NCBI GenBank assembly: GCA_029465975.1
Contig: CM055762.1
Span: 4,542,832 to 4,606,831, forward strand
DNA length: 64,000 nt
Origin: Dallia pectoralis
Lineage: Eukaryota; Chordata; Actinopteri; Esociformes; Umbridae
Direction: 5' to 3'
Part shown: positions 49,583-61,190 of the stretch, piece by piece
How the letters are laid out: the number at the start of each line of letters is the position of its first letter
Numbering within the stretch: position 1 is the first letter of the stretch
Made by a program: the position numbers and the translations under genes
Notes under the pieces: model-generated
Databases searched by the model: none
What the model was told of the DNA's origin: nothing
What the model saw: the letters and a program-made list of their open reading frames with translations, nothing else

Positions 49583-52500
49583 ATGAAGTTTGTTGATCTT
49601 TTTGGACGTGTTAAATCCGTGGTTATTGGCATGATCCATGTCCAAGCCTTACCAGGTAAAGGTTATTGAACACCTTTTACTGGTTATTTAATAACACTTT
49701 TTTTTACTTTTTCCAATATGTATGTGCATGTTTTCCAGGTACACCATTAGGTAGCATGGCCATTCCTGAAATTATTGAGAAGGCATGTGGTGAAGCAGAA
49801 CTATACCTTCATTCCGAAATTGTAAGTATAAGGACAGAATGCATATAAGGAAACAATAACTCAGTTCCCAATGCCTCTGCATATTAATACATATTTATAT
49901 TTTTTCACAGGATGGGCTAATAATTGAGAACATGCATGACATTCCATACACATTCTCAGTTGGGCCAGAGGTGTGTGCTTCCATGACAGCTGTGTGTGCA
50001 GCCGTGAGGGGGATATGTCCGTCTCTGCCTCTGGGTGTCCAGATCCTGTCTGCAGCAAACCACTCAGCGCTCGCTGTTGCGCTAGCTTCAGGTGGAAATG
50101 GCTTGTGGGATCATAACTCAGAAATGCATGGATGGTTACGAAGTGTATATTTTTAGTCTGGATTCTTCATAGGCTGCACAGTCCATATTTGGAGGTTACG
50201 ATGCGTAGGCTACGTATGTATAATTAACTACCTATGATGTTTCTGTATTCTTTTGTTTCTTTCGTTTATAAGGTATGGATTTTATCAGAGCAGAAGGATA
50301 TGTCTTCTCACATGTTGCTGATGAAGGCTTATTAAATGCATGTGCCGGAGAACTTCTGCGATACCGCAAGCGAATAAATGCCGAACACGTGCAGATCTTC
50401 ACCGATATCAAAAAGAAACATAGGTGAGCGGTCAGAACACGTCTGACAGACAACCCTACTGGCTACCCTATAATCACAATCACAATCAGAAAGTGTTTCA
50501 TTCGCCAAGTTCGTTTTCACGAACAAGGAATTTGTCTCGACCCATTTCTGCAACACCAATTCACCAATTCACAAGGAGACGGTTGCAGTAAATGTATTTA
50601 GATGGTTTATGACTTGTGTGTGTCTGTGTGTCTTAGCTCCCATGCCCTGACTGCAGATGTGAGCATCGTGGAGACAGCCAGAGCAGCAGAGTTCTTCCTC
50701 GCCGATGGGCTCATCATCACTGGAACAGCCACAGGGGTTCAAGCTGATCCTAAGGAACTCAAAGGTGTGTCAGACACATACAGACATGTAAAATACAACA
50801 CACACAGACATGTATAATATAACACACTAACACATACAGACATATATAATATAACACACTAACACATACAGACATATATAATATAACACACTAACACATG
50901 GAGACATGTATAATATAACACACTAACACATACAGACATGTATAATATAACACACTAACACATGGAGACATGTATAATATAACACACTAACACATACAGA
51001 CATGTATAATATAACACACTAACACATACAGACATGTATAATATAACACACTAACACATACAGACATGTATAATATAACACACTAACACATACAGACATG
51101 TATAATATAACACACTAACACATGGAGACATGTATAATATAACACACTAACACATACAGACATGTATAATATAACACACTAACACATGGAGACATGTATA
51201 ATATAACACACTAACGCATACAGACATGTGAAATATAACACACCAACATGTATAATATAACACACTAACACACACAGACATGTATAATATAACACACCAA
51301 CACACACACACATATATAATATAACACACTAACACATACAGGCATGTATAATATAACACACCAACACATACAGACATATATAATATAACACACTAACACA
51401 TACAGACATATATAATATAATGCACCAACACATAAAGACATATATAATTTAACACACTAACACATACAGACATGAATAATATAACACAGCTACACATACA
51501 GACATGTATAATATAACACAGTGACACTTACATATATTTATAATATTACATCCTTACATACAGTACAAGTCTATAGTTTGGACACACCTGACCATTCAAG
51601 GGAATGCCTTTAATGTTTGGTATTTTTCACATTGTGGAGTGCAGTAAATTAAAACTCTTGAAAGATATGTTACACATGGAATCAGGAAGTAAGTAAAAAT
51701 ACATTTATATTTGAGAGAGTAGTCTTTGTTGAGACAGAAACATCTTGTCCGCTCAGATAAAACCAAATGCCCTTGAACTCTTTTGACAGCCCCTCATCAT
51801 AGAGCTAGACGGGGACATCAAACACGCTGCCTTAGCACCAAGGCGTTTCTCCGGGGCCAAAAAGTAGAACGTTGTTGACTAGCTTTTCAAATACTGAGAC
51901 AAAAAATGCCCTGAAACCAGCAGCAAGTAGAAATGGCTGTGTTACAGGCCTGGCAGAGCATCACTGGTGAACATACACAGCATCTGGCGACGTCTCTGTG
52001 TCTCGTACTTTAGGGAGTCATTGAACCCAAGGGATACAGCTCCCCAAAAACAAAATCTGATTACTTTTGTGCATTATGTTAATTTAAGACCAATCCAAAA
52101 CATTGGACGGAATAATTTCCCACCTCATTTTCAAGCACGGCGGCGGCTGGGTAATGGAAATGGCATGCTTGACATCTATAGAGATCGCAAGGTTTTTTAG
52201 ATGAGAAGAAACTGTATGCAGATAAACAAGGGCACAATGCTAAAGGAGTACCCTGCTTTAATGGGTTTTACGGCAGACACTGTTTTTGGACAACAACCAA
52301 CAACATCAAGCCAAATACTTGAGTTGTTTAACAAGAATATAGTGAATGCTTCTTAATGGCCAGGTTACCGTTTTTACTTGTTTTAAATGTATGATAAGAC
52401 TTGCTGAAAATTGACGTCCAGTCATGGTTCCGAAGACCTTGACTGAGCTTCCTGATAGATTTGTATAAAGAATTACGGAAAACATATCGCACAATCCATG

Positions 52501-53802
52501 TGTGCACATGCTTTTAAAGACTGACCGAAGATAATATTTTTTCCTGTTTGACATTACTAAATGTTTTGACAATCTTAATCCCACTTAAAACACAATAATA
52601 CAGGGGGAAAGTCCAACAGACATTGCAGTCGATTGTAAATAGAAAGAAAATGGCCAATGCTGGCAATTTTGATCGATGCCCCTGCTAAAGATTTGCTGAT
52701 TTTACCTCAGATCAGAAGGTAGCAGTCACAGAACGCTTTTATTACACATTTGAACCATAATGGACTGATTATTAATGTAGGAATAAAATACACCTCACTG
52801 TAGTTTACTTTCCTCTTCCTGTTTATTTTCCACCACACACTTTTCTGGTCTAGGTCCATAAAGGTGTGCCCTTTTTCATAATCTCATACACAATCACAAA
52901 CCTTAACAAAAGTATGTACAGTCACCTCCATTCCTTGCCACTCCCACTGCATACCAGGTACTATCTCTGAAAAGGCAGATAGTTCCTGCAGTTTTTTTCC
53001 CAACACGTAGCCCAGCGGTTAAGCTGTCCTAAAGCCTGCAAAGCCTTGCCGCTGGCCGTGGAAAGAGCATCCTCGTCTGGGGAGAATGCCAGCCTCACAG
53101 TCCCTGTCCTAGTCTGGGTCCTGCTGACCATTGGCTCATATCCCGGTCTTGCTCTTGCCTGCCACAGCCGTTTGGCATATATACGGTAGACACCAACATG
53201 GTCTGCTATTTTTATGCAGGGCCTCCAGATGGCTGACTCACACAGAAGGCTGTGAACACAGGCAGGCCCAGGCCAGACAACACTGCTGCCTAGTTTGGAG
53301 GTGTGCCTGTGGTCTCTGTACGGTTCCATTGGGCCGGCTCTGATGTCAGATGGTACACTGAACTGCCAGCGTCTGGATTTATCACTTCCCTCATGTTTGT
53401 CCTCATCTTATCTCCTGACATGCTATTACCATTGACTTATAAGAGATCATGTTTTGACACCTGACGCAGTGCGTTTCTTTGAATCCAACCAGTTTCGGCG
53501 CACGCGATGAGGATGAGGTCTTGCACGGCTTTCCGTTGTGATTTTGTTTTTAAACACTATGTAGCGTCAGCTAAATATTTTGGTAAGAAATCCTTTACTT
53601 TCTGTTTGCAGATGTCGCCGAGTCTGTGAGACTGCCAGTCCTGATTGGCTCGGGGGTGACCAATGACAACGTGGAACAATACCTTAATGCTAGTGCAATG
53701 ATAATTGGCTCTAGTTTTAAGAAGGGAGGTGTTTGGGCAAATGATGTTGACGCAGAGAGAGTGAAAAGATTTATGGGGAAAGTGCATGAACTTAGAAAGT
53801 GA
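49583..53802 (+). CDS. BtpA-family TIM-barrel protein
   Basis: Six exons (49583-49655, 49739-49821, 49911-50091, 50273-50423, 50637-50764, 53612-53802) with GT-AG junctions and matching phases encode 268 aa, the usual BtpA-family length. Family signatures are VVIGMIHVQALPG near the N terminus, GLIIENMHDIPY after exon 2, GMDFIRAEGYVFSHVADEG, ADGLIITGTATG and LPVLIGSGVTNDNVEQYL, which follow the beta-alpha order of a TIM barrel. Cyanobacterial BtpA stabilises photosystem I, and C. elegans has a homologue (F13E9.13); the animal function and substrate are unknown to me. No signal or obvious transit peptide precedes the barrel, so cytosol is the default guess. The gene is divergent from ccne1 and convergent with the TP53INP-like gene. 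The last intron (2.8 kb) carries a minisatellite and a Tc1 fragment. Confidence 0.93.
50785..51540. repeat. 32-bp minisatellite in the BtpA-gene intron
   Basis: About 23 copies of a 32-bp unit (core AACACACTAACACATACAGA followed by CATGTATAATAT) lie within the fifth intron, starting 21 bp after the donor. The early part is regular. Copies diverge toward the 3' end, and one partial copy near 51240-51260 breaks the register. Confidence 0.95.
51559..51725. mobile_element. Tc1-like transposon end (fragment)
   Basis: The segment starts TACAGTACAAGTCTATAGTT, then GGACACACCTGACCATTCAA. This matches the terminal inverted repeat and subterminal region of a widespread salmonid/teleost Tc1 family. The rest of the element is not recognisable, so this is a truncated end directly after the minisatellite. 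The next few hundred bases (to about 52200) look repeat-like, but I cannot assign them. Confidence 0.7.
51726..53611. other. Remainder of BtpA-gene intron 5
   Basis: Intronic sequence without recognised exons. The segment at about 51900-52060 has the look of a dispersed repeat but was not classified. An overlapping 122-codon minus-strand frame at 52961-53329 has no recognisable similarity. Confidence 0.4.
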
Positions 53803-53933
53803 AATCCACCAATTTCGGAACAATTAATTAAATGTAGAAAAATTAAATTGACTCTGCTATATTATGTAATTACTGATCCTCATGCTCTGTCATTCAATAC
53901 AGCTTGTACTTAATCAAAAGAGCTTTATTCAGT

Positions 53934-55289
53934 CACTTCAAGGCACATAAAAAAAACGATACATTTAAAAGCAAGGCTTGTGACAATAGAAGAACACCAG
54001 AAAGATTGTAAAAAGAAAACTGAAGTGAATCACTCGGTACAAAACATACAGTACGTTGAAAATGGTTGACAATTATTTGGTTCGGTGCATTTATTGTAAT
54101 TCTTTAAAAAAATATATATAGAGAAATACACAGTCCAAATACTCAAGTGATTTCTTTCAGTCATCATAAAACACATATACAAATGTATCTAAAATCTAAG
54201 GCACACAAAGTTGAAAAATCAGACACATTATATCCCAGTCCTATGTTGACTAATCGATACAATGAATTAAGCACATTTACATGACATTTTAGAGCTATCA
54301 TAATGTTCACAATTAAAATAAGCCAGTTATCATTATTATCACATTTCAGGCGTTCACTCTAAAACTGGGCTCGGTACAGAATGTAAATATCGACTCTGAT
54401 ATGGGAGAACTCAATGCAGTTCTCACACTTCCCTGATCTGGGGAAGAGATTTACACGGTAACAATATCACAGGGCTTTAGACAGTTCATTGGCTTTAGAC
54501 AGGAAGTGGTTACTCTGTAGACACTCAGTGGTTAGAGACGCTGGCAGGGTTGTTTAAAGGGACCGTGTCGTCTGTCAGATGGGGAGAAGCGCGTCTTGGC
54601 CAGATTCTGCCTGTGTAGCGCACTCCTGGTCAGTGTCTTGCGCTCCCTGTAGATCCTGGCTTGCTGCACTGCGAGCAGGTGTGTATGGCAGGGAAGGATG
54701 ATGCCCAAGGCTGCTAGCCTCCAGGACATGCACTGTTTGATTGGCAAAGACCTACAAGAAGAAGAAAACCGAATTGTAAAGGAGAGTGGTTGGCATTGTC
54801 ACATTGACTTAATAGATCGACTGGATTAAAAAAACTAACCAGCGAGAATCCTCTTCGTCTGAACTCAAGTCTTCATCATCGCTGTTCTGGGATCTGACCT
54901 GATACACCGACATACTAGGGTGCTCAATCAGTAGGTTCTCGAAAGGATCTTCCGTCAAATGGTAGTTTTCTGGAAACAGCAGATGGTATTAATTTACTAA
55001 ACTAAGTACAAAGTGGAAAACACTTAATATGCTTGTAATAGTAAATACTGGAGAGGAAAAAAACATTAGACAACAAGAAGGCTCAAATCAATTTAACTAA
55101 CTTTCGGTTTAGACTGTCAGGTACCATTACTGTGTCGCCGTACCTTGAACGTTGATGATCACCCATTCTCCCGCCTCAACCTCAATGAACTCCTTGTAGG
55201 GTTTGTCGTCTTCTGTGAAATCGTCTGTGCTACTGAGGAAATGTGCAAGTATCTTTCCAATCATATTCACTAGGTCTTCTTTTTGCAAT
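53934..55289 (-). CDS. Short TP53INP-family protein (autophagy / transcription co-factor like)
   Basis: The coding sequence is the complement of 54532-54751, 54840-54969 and 55144-55264 (471 nt, 156 aa), with in-phase GT-AG junctions. The first coding exon begins at an acceptor (exon edge 55289), and a non-coding exon with donor at 56087/56088 is likely. Residues 33-37 EWVII match the LC3-interacting region (WxxI/L/V) of TP53INP1/2. Residues 47-63 contain EDPFENLLIEHPSMSVY, the diagnostic family motif. The basic C-terminal region has RQNLAK and ends QPCQRL, as in TP53INP2 (QPCQRQ). Known members shuttle from nucleus to autophagosome and bind ATG8 proteins. This protein is much shorter than human TP53INP1/2 (about 220-240 aa) and lacks the intervening acidic/MDESWF region. 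It may be a third paralogue or a diverged tp53inp1/2. AATAAA on the minus strand at 53934-53939 is a plausible 3' end. Confidence 0.88.
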
Positions 55290-58225
55290 CTGCAAAAAAA
55301 AGTTGACAATGTCAAACTCTGTCCTTCCATAAAGAGATTGAAGTAGCATTGCTTCACTGGTTTCAATGCTGTTAAATTAACTGCAAATGCAGAATAACCG
55401 CACTTTAAAAATCTATTTGCATATCCAGATAAACAGAACAGAGATATTAAGTTATTCTGAGTAGCAGGCTCTGCATACTATGCATATTATGACCTTTTCT
55501 CTCCTGGTCTTAATGACCATCAGCACACAACATGCCCCTTGGACGCCCTCTGCTGGCTAACAAAAAAGTATATCCTTTCTAAACGGCAAGTAAATGTTAT
55601 GCATTTATCTGAACTTCAATGTTTGTTGTAAAGACACGTACTTTACAGAATATTAAGCAATGTGACGAAATGATGATTTAACAAACACGTACATAGTTTT
55701 ACATGAACTTTACTTTTAAAGTTTTAAAAGATTAAAATAGACCTTTAAAAGCTATGCATGTAGATATTGTAAGTATATATTGCAGTGTAATGGATTGAAG
55801 GGAACACAACAACCCAGTTGGAGTAAGTCTACCAAGTACATCTGCCCTGTTTAATATTGGATGTATGTGTAACTGTGTGTATATAAATTAACAGTCTAAT
55901 AATAATTGAATTATTTTTTTTCTTAATAATTGGTTAGTAACTCAAACTGACAGAAGAACCAATAACACACATCTGTAACACTTATAGAAGCAGATAACGG
56001 TAAACCATCTTAATACATCTAGTGCCCTAAATACATTATTGTAATGCCACACTGGCTCAAGTGCATTTCAAGTCTATATTTTCTTACCTGCAGTGTGATA
56101 GAAATGTGTATATCTGGGTTGTCGACCTTTAACAGAAAAGCATGAGTGATCTGTATCTGTTCTGATACAGGGTTGTTTATGAACACCCAACGCCCCTATA
56201 GTCTGTGTCTGTAATACGTAAACAAATACCACCTCCCGAACCAAGGCGGAGCTTCAATTGCGCAATCCTGCGCACCTAACCAACTCGTAAGCATGAACGC
56301 ACCCACGCACCTAACCAACTTGGAAGGAGGAACGCACGCACATAACCAACTTGGAAGCAGGAACGCACCCACGCACCCAAACAAATTGGAATCATTATTT
56401 TAATAATAATAATAATAATGTGTTTTATATAGTAATAACACACATATAAATATATATATATGCCATATATATTATAATAATTATTACACTGGGAGAGTGC
56501 CCTTCTCCCTGAGCTCCGGCCTGACCCGGCTGAAAAACAAAACGGAAGTGACCTAAATAGTGCGCGTGGAATAATAAGAATATTTCTGGTTAAAATAGTA
56601 GCATTATATTATAAAAACGGACAAGCCTTCTCCCAAAAAAAGTACTTTGAAAAAATAAAAATGTAGCCTATTTGTTACAAAGTTGAATTGTCTTCAATCT
56701 TTCTGTTTGTCATTAGTAGCACAGGATGTGTTTACCTTCTAGAGTGTATTTTATACCGGAAACGACTTGTATATATACTGGAAACGCATGTATGTTGGAT
56801 CTTATCGGACACAATCTCACCTAAGATTAATACAGCTGGTTAGACGACAACTGATCTTCATAGTCTGAGATCAGTAAGAGGGTAAGAATCACCACCAGAT
56901 GTTGGGAAAAAGTGTTTTAGTTAGCAGATATTATTGAACACTGTGATACCAATCAAGTCATTGGGTCGATGTTCTTGGGCCAATCATAGACTATTGTTTT
57001 TCTTAATTGCCTATAGTATAGTCTGCCTTTTGAATATATTTGTACTTGGCTATACTACCAAAATATGGCATACTCTTCTACAGTATCAACATGTCTTGGT
57101 CAAATAAACTAAAGTAGCCCACATCTATAGTGAAAGCAAGTGGGAATCATTTAGTAAAGTTGTTGGGCAATACGCTACGTGCACAATATAACTTCAAACA
57201 AACATTTTTAGTTGAGATGTTAAATCGATGATAGAACTTTGGCCCAGTTCAATCTCGCCATGAAGATACGCTGCCTTGAAGTCCCAAATCTAGTATTATA
57301 CGTAGGAATTAATTGTACACACACACATACATAAGGATAAGTGGTCTTGGTGTAATGTTGGGCTTCGGGTTATCTATTAACCTATAGTCTACCCCTGCTG
57401 ATATGAGATACTTATCTGTCCAGACACCAGTCAGCAGTTCCACCAGGGACGTCACTAGGCTTATTTTAGGTGTGCTTTAGGTCACCTAAAATAGTTATTA
57501 GCCGCCCCCACCCAAAAAAAAACAATCTGTATATCAGTCGGTATATTTTCTGTGATATCTTTTTTGTCAACTGTTCTTATGCATCTTAACAAAGCTTTGA
57601 TTATTAACAAAGTGTAGACCATATAGTATTCACTGTTTTCTTTCTATCTCTGTTCTTAATTTTCATAAATGTTTAAACTGTAGATCAGTTAACAATGAAT
57701 ATCGATAGATATATAAAACCTAATAGAGAGAGACAGTGCCAGCTAGGGTTGGGCAGATAGACGATGCCATCACAACGTTTGGCAGGCATCATAATAAAAC
57801 CCAGCTCCTGCAAAAGTTTGTAAAGACTGGATAGGGGAGGAGTGAAATGTGCAAATAATATAATTAAGAAATACTTTTTCAAACCGTAATTAAAAAAACA
57901 TTTAAGGAATTGTTAAAATAAATATAGCACTGAAATGTACATTTAAATATAAATGAGACATTCAAATTTTGCTGTCCTTGAAAATGGCTGACATTGACCA
58001 AAAAAAAAATTCTACAATCTAAAAATACATGATGAAAAATCGGTTTAGTGCCTTCAAAAACATTCCAGAGGAGTATGCCCAGACGCCTTTAAAAGGGGCC
58101 CGCATATTCATGGGTTTCTAGTGATGTCCCTGAGTTCCACCGTGTGTAATCGAATACACTGCCAGAGATTCTTGAACTATCACACAACAGCAGTAGCAAT
58201 GTGCCACTATTTTCCTCCCAAACAG
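55290..58225. other. Intergenic region and 5' exons of two divergent genes
   Basis: The interval contains a probable non-coding exon of the TP53INP-like gene ending at 56088 (minus-strand donor GTAAGAA) and a possible non-coding exon of the c19orf12 gene ending near 56880 (AGAGG followed by GTAAGAA). A (TAA)n/(AT)n tract lies at about 56397-56460. Near 56280-56375 a short phrase (ACCCACGCACCTAACCAACT and variants, GGAAGCAGGAACGCACC) repeats three times. No other coding exon is apparent. Confidence 0.5.
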
Positions 58226-58237
58226 AGAAAACAGTTC

Positions 58238-58790
58238 ATGGCGCCTCGTATAGATGATGTCATGCAACTGTGCTGTGACCTGTCCGCTAATCAGCAGATA
58301 AAAGCATCAGTGAACAACTCTTGCAAAGGATCGGCCATGGCAGGAGGGGCTGCTTTTTTAGGAGGTCTACTGGGCGGTCCACCGGGGATTGCTGTTGGTA
58401 AATATCCTGCGACTTTCACCACAAGGTGGTGCCAGATAGCATCTCTTCAAGTAAGAGATGCTGAGATGTGCCAATCTCGTCTTAAAGACATGACACACAC
58501 CTTGTTTTTCATGGCTCCTGTTAGGTGGCGCTGTAGGCGGTCTTTTGGGGTGGTGGATAACCAGTGGGGAGTTCAGACCCCTCCCTCAGATCATCATGGA
58601 GCTGCCTCCACAGCAGCGGCAGAGGCTCTATGCTGACGTCATGGCCATTTTGGACTCACTGGATTGGACAGACCTGGCGCAGCTGACTGGCCTCGTCATG
58701 GGGAACGTTACTCTCCAGCAGCAGGTCACCGCGGCTCTACTAGGTTACATCACCAAGGAGCTGAATGCAAAAGTTCGATACGGGGACTGA
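58238..58790 (+). CDS. c19orf12: C19orf12 homologue (glycine-zipper membrane protein)
   Basis: Two coding exons, 58238-58397 and 58525-58790, join G|GT in phase and encode 141 aa, the length of the shorter human isoform. The start MAPRIDDVMQ follows a splice acceptor (CCCAAACAG at about 58217-58225), so a non-coding exon lies upstream. An open frame continuing 5' of it is intronic. The centre (about residues 34-64) is a glycine-zipper membrane hairpin, AGGAAFLGGLLGG then PPGIAVGGAVGGLLGWW. It is followed by TSGEFRPLPQIIMELPP, nearly identical to the human protein, and ends KELNAKVRYGD. The human protein localises to mitochondria, ER and contact sites, and its mutation causes MPAN neurodegeneration (NBIA4). 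Molecular activity is unsettled. The neighbouring plekhf1 and ccne1 match human 19q12. Confidence 0.96.
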
Positions 58791-60700
58791 TCTACAAACA
58801 CTAGCAATCGGTGGGTCATTTCTTCGGGATGCAGGCACACTTTTTGGCCACTTTTGAAACGTGTATGTATAGAATGAGATCTTATTTTCTGAGACTAATA
58901 TCCGTAGGGTCTCGGGGCGAGGCCTTATACAAGTCATTCAGTTGAGAATCATGTCAGAGCTCTAAGGTTCCTTTACTTTTTCATGCCCAAGTGACTTCTT
59001 CCAAATAACACTTAGTGTGCACAAATCTAATTATAAATATGGAAGTAGTATGGAAGCTTCAATCAGCCACCTGTATGCACACATACAATCTAATGAAGTT
59101 CAAGCTGTGTATCTAAATTGTTGTTGCCAATATTTACAAACTGAAATTTATACATTAAATATTGTAGGTATTTATAATAAAATCATGCTGCAAGACAGTG
59201 GTAAAAACATTGATCCCTGGGACATTCAACAATTCGTGCAATGTGAATATTTCATCAAAACAATGACTTAGTAATTAATAGGATCTAAAACTTAGTTACA
59301 GAGTAATTTAATGTTTTTTTGTTGTGTGTAGCACAGCATTGATGGCAAAAGACTGCATATCCAGATTATTGAAATGATAGTGAATGTGTTTTACACGACG
59401 TACACAGCTTTTACATAAGGGTAACGTTTACATAAGAGAACGTCATCATACAGCCAGTCATTGATTACAATGCAATTTGTAGCTATAACAATGAGATCTA
59501 CTTTTAATCAATTTAACCAATAATATTCGGGTTCAACTACTTCACTGGCCAAGTAAAAACAATAGAATGTGATGCATCAGCAATAGTTGTAGCAATACAC
59601 GCAAAGACTATGTTGTTCCACTTTTAAGATCTATAATGTTTATCTCTATATTATTTAGAATTGTTGTAAGATATTAAAGCACTTTGACATTTGTTGGAAG
59701 TTTTAATGGTACAAACACCAGAAGGCAGATTTCGTGTGAGCTTTGAAGGTATTTCCTTGTGAGAATACCTTGCATAGCATGCAGGGTGGCATATCTTTAA
59801 GGGAATACCATTGGATGTCGTTATGTCATACATTTTGATAGATTGTTCTTCCTCAGCTGCTTGTTCCAACAGAAATGCATTAATATCACAACGTTGTTAT
59901 TGGTCGTAAATGAGCTAAAAAAGATCCAGTTATAATTTTTTCGAATTCTGATAGATTGAACAGATTTGTTTTAAGTCTTAATGACAGGACAGCCATTCTT
60001 CATCAGACACATTCTTCTAAGTAGTAAGCTTGAGTATTGCCAGCGGTCGAGTTAGCATTAACTTTGAAGGCTAACATTTTTCGCTCAGGAATAGTTCCCC
60101 TCATCAGCACACGGACACCTGGGCCAGGCAGTTATCAGTAATATTTCTAAACAGAGAAGGTTCTTAGAGGTTCCATTGGGGGTTCTTTACATGAAACGTT
60201 GCCCCGAGAACCATTTGGAGCACGAACCTATTGACACCCTTTTAATGGTTCCCCAAAGTACCCGTTTGGGTCAGTTTGATGTATTACTTGTTTCTTTGAG
60301 TAACATGTTAAACCGCCCTCTATAATACCCTTTGACATTTGTCCTTGAATCACTTGGTTTCCCCATAGTTTCATAATCGAGGATTCTCCAGAAGCCCTTG
60401 TGTTTTTAGTTTAGCATCATGCAGCTGAAAAAAATATTTTCTGTGAATCAACGGAGTATAAGGAAAATGCTACACGAACAAACGATTAACTGTAATAAGG
60501 AAGGAAAACAAGCTTAAGCAACAATTGCGACGTAATGGTAATAGTTCCTCTTTTTTTGAGAGGTTGTTCTCAGAATTAATTCTATGAATGAAATTGAGTT
60601 CAGCTATGATATTAAAGCACTTTAAGCTACAAGCCTCAAATATCTGTAATTAACGGCACCTCCGAATGCAGGCAAAATTAATGCTTCTCGGAATTTAGGT
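58791..60700. other. c19orf12 3' region and intergenic sequence
   Basis: The interval probably contains the 3'UTR of c19orf12 (AATAAA at about 59176-59181 is one candidate signal), followed by AT-rich intergenic DNA. No further exon or element was recognised. Confidence 0.4.
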
Positions 60701-60829
60701 AACAGACACGCTTTAACATTAACTGTTAAGAGGAGACTGAATCAGGCCTTTGTTGTCACAATGCTGCATGGGAACCAGTACTGAAAGACACCAATTAATA
60801 AGATTTGCTTGTCCCAAGAAACAAAAGAA

Positions 60830-61190
60830 TTGGACATTAGATCTCTGGAACTCTTGTCCTTTGAACGGAGGAGTCAACATCTGGGAATTTTGTTTGCAAC
60901 TGCCACATTCTTCTGGGTGAACGGATAATCTCTGCTTTTGGTTCCCACCGTGAATCATGGAGGTGTGATGATGTGGGGGTGCTTTGCAGGTGACGTGATA
61001 TGTGATTTATTTTGCATTCAAATCTCACGAAACCATCATGGCCACCACCCTGTTCTACAGCGATGGGCCATCACATCTGGTTTGTGCTTGGCGAGACAGT
61101 CATTGTTTCTTCAACAGGACAATGACCCAAGTCTGTCTATCGGCTGGTCGACCAAGAAGCAGAGTGTAGTTTTACAACAGTGAGTGAAAT
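60830..61190 (+). mobile_element. Tc1-like transposase fragment (second family)
   Basis: Translation from about 60938 gives VPTVNHGGVMMWGCFAGD, a run resembling the middle of a fish Tc1 transposase, then FLQQDNDPS near 61110, the region around the second catalytic aspartate. It ends shortly after with a WSTKKQ-like segment. Frameshifts and stops interrupt the upstream part (about 60830-60935), and neither terminal repeat is seen. It is distinct from the 12.1-12.9 kb copy, as the intervening residues differ. Confidence 0.8.

Noticed and set aside
51726..52200. Possible exon or gene fragment (77-codon frame near 51967)
   Set aside because: The sequence looks like a dispersed repeat inside the BtpA-gene intron. 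No splice-consistent coding frame or protein family could be named.
58121..58237. N-terminal extension of the C19orf12 homologue (MMSLSSTV...)
   Set aside because: A good splice acceptor (CCCAAACAG) lies between it and MAPRIDD, and homology starts only at MAPRIDD.
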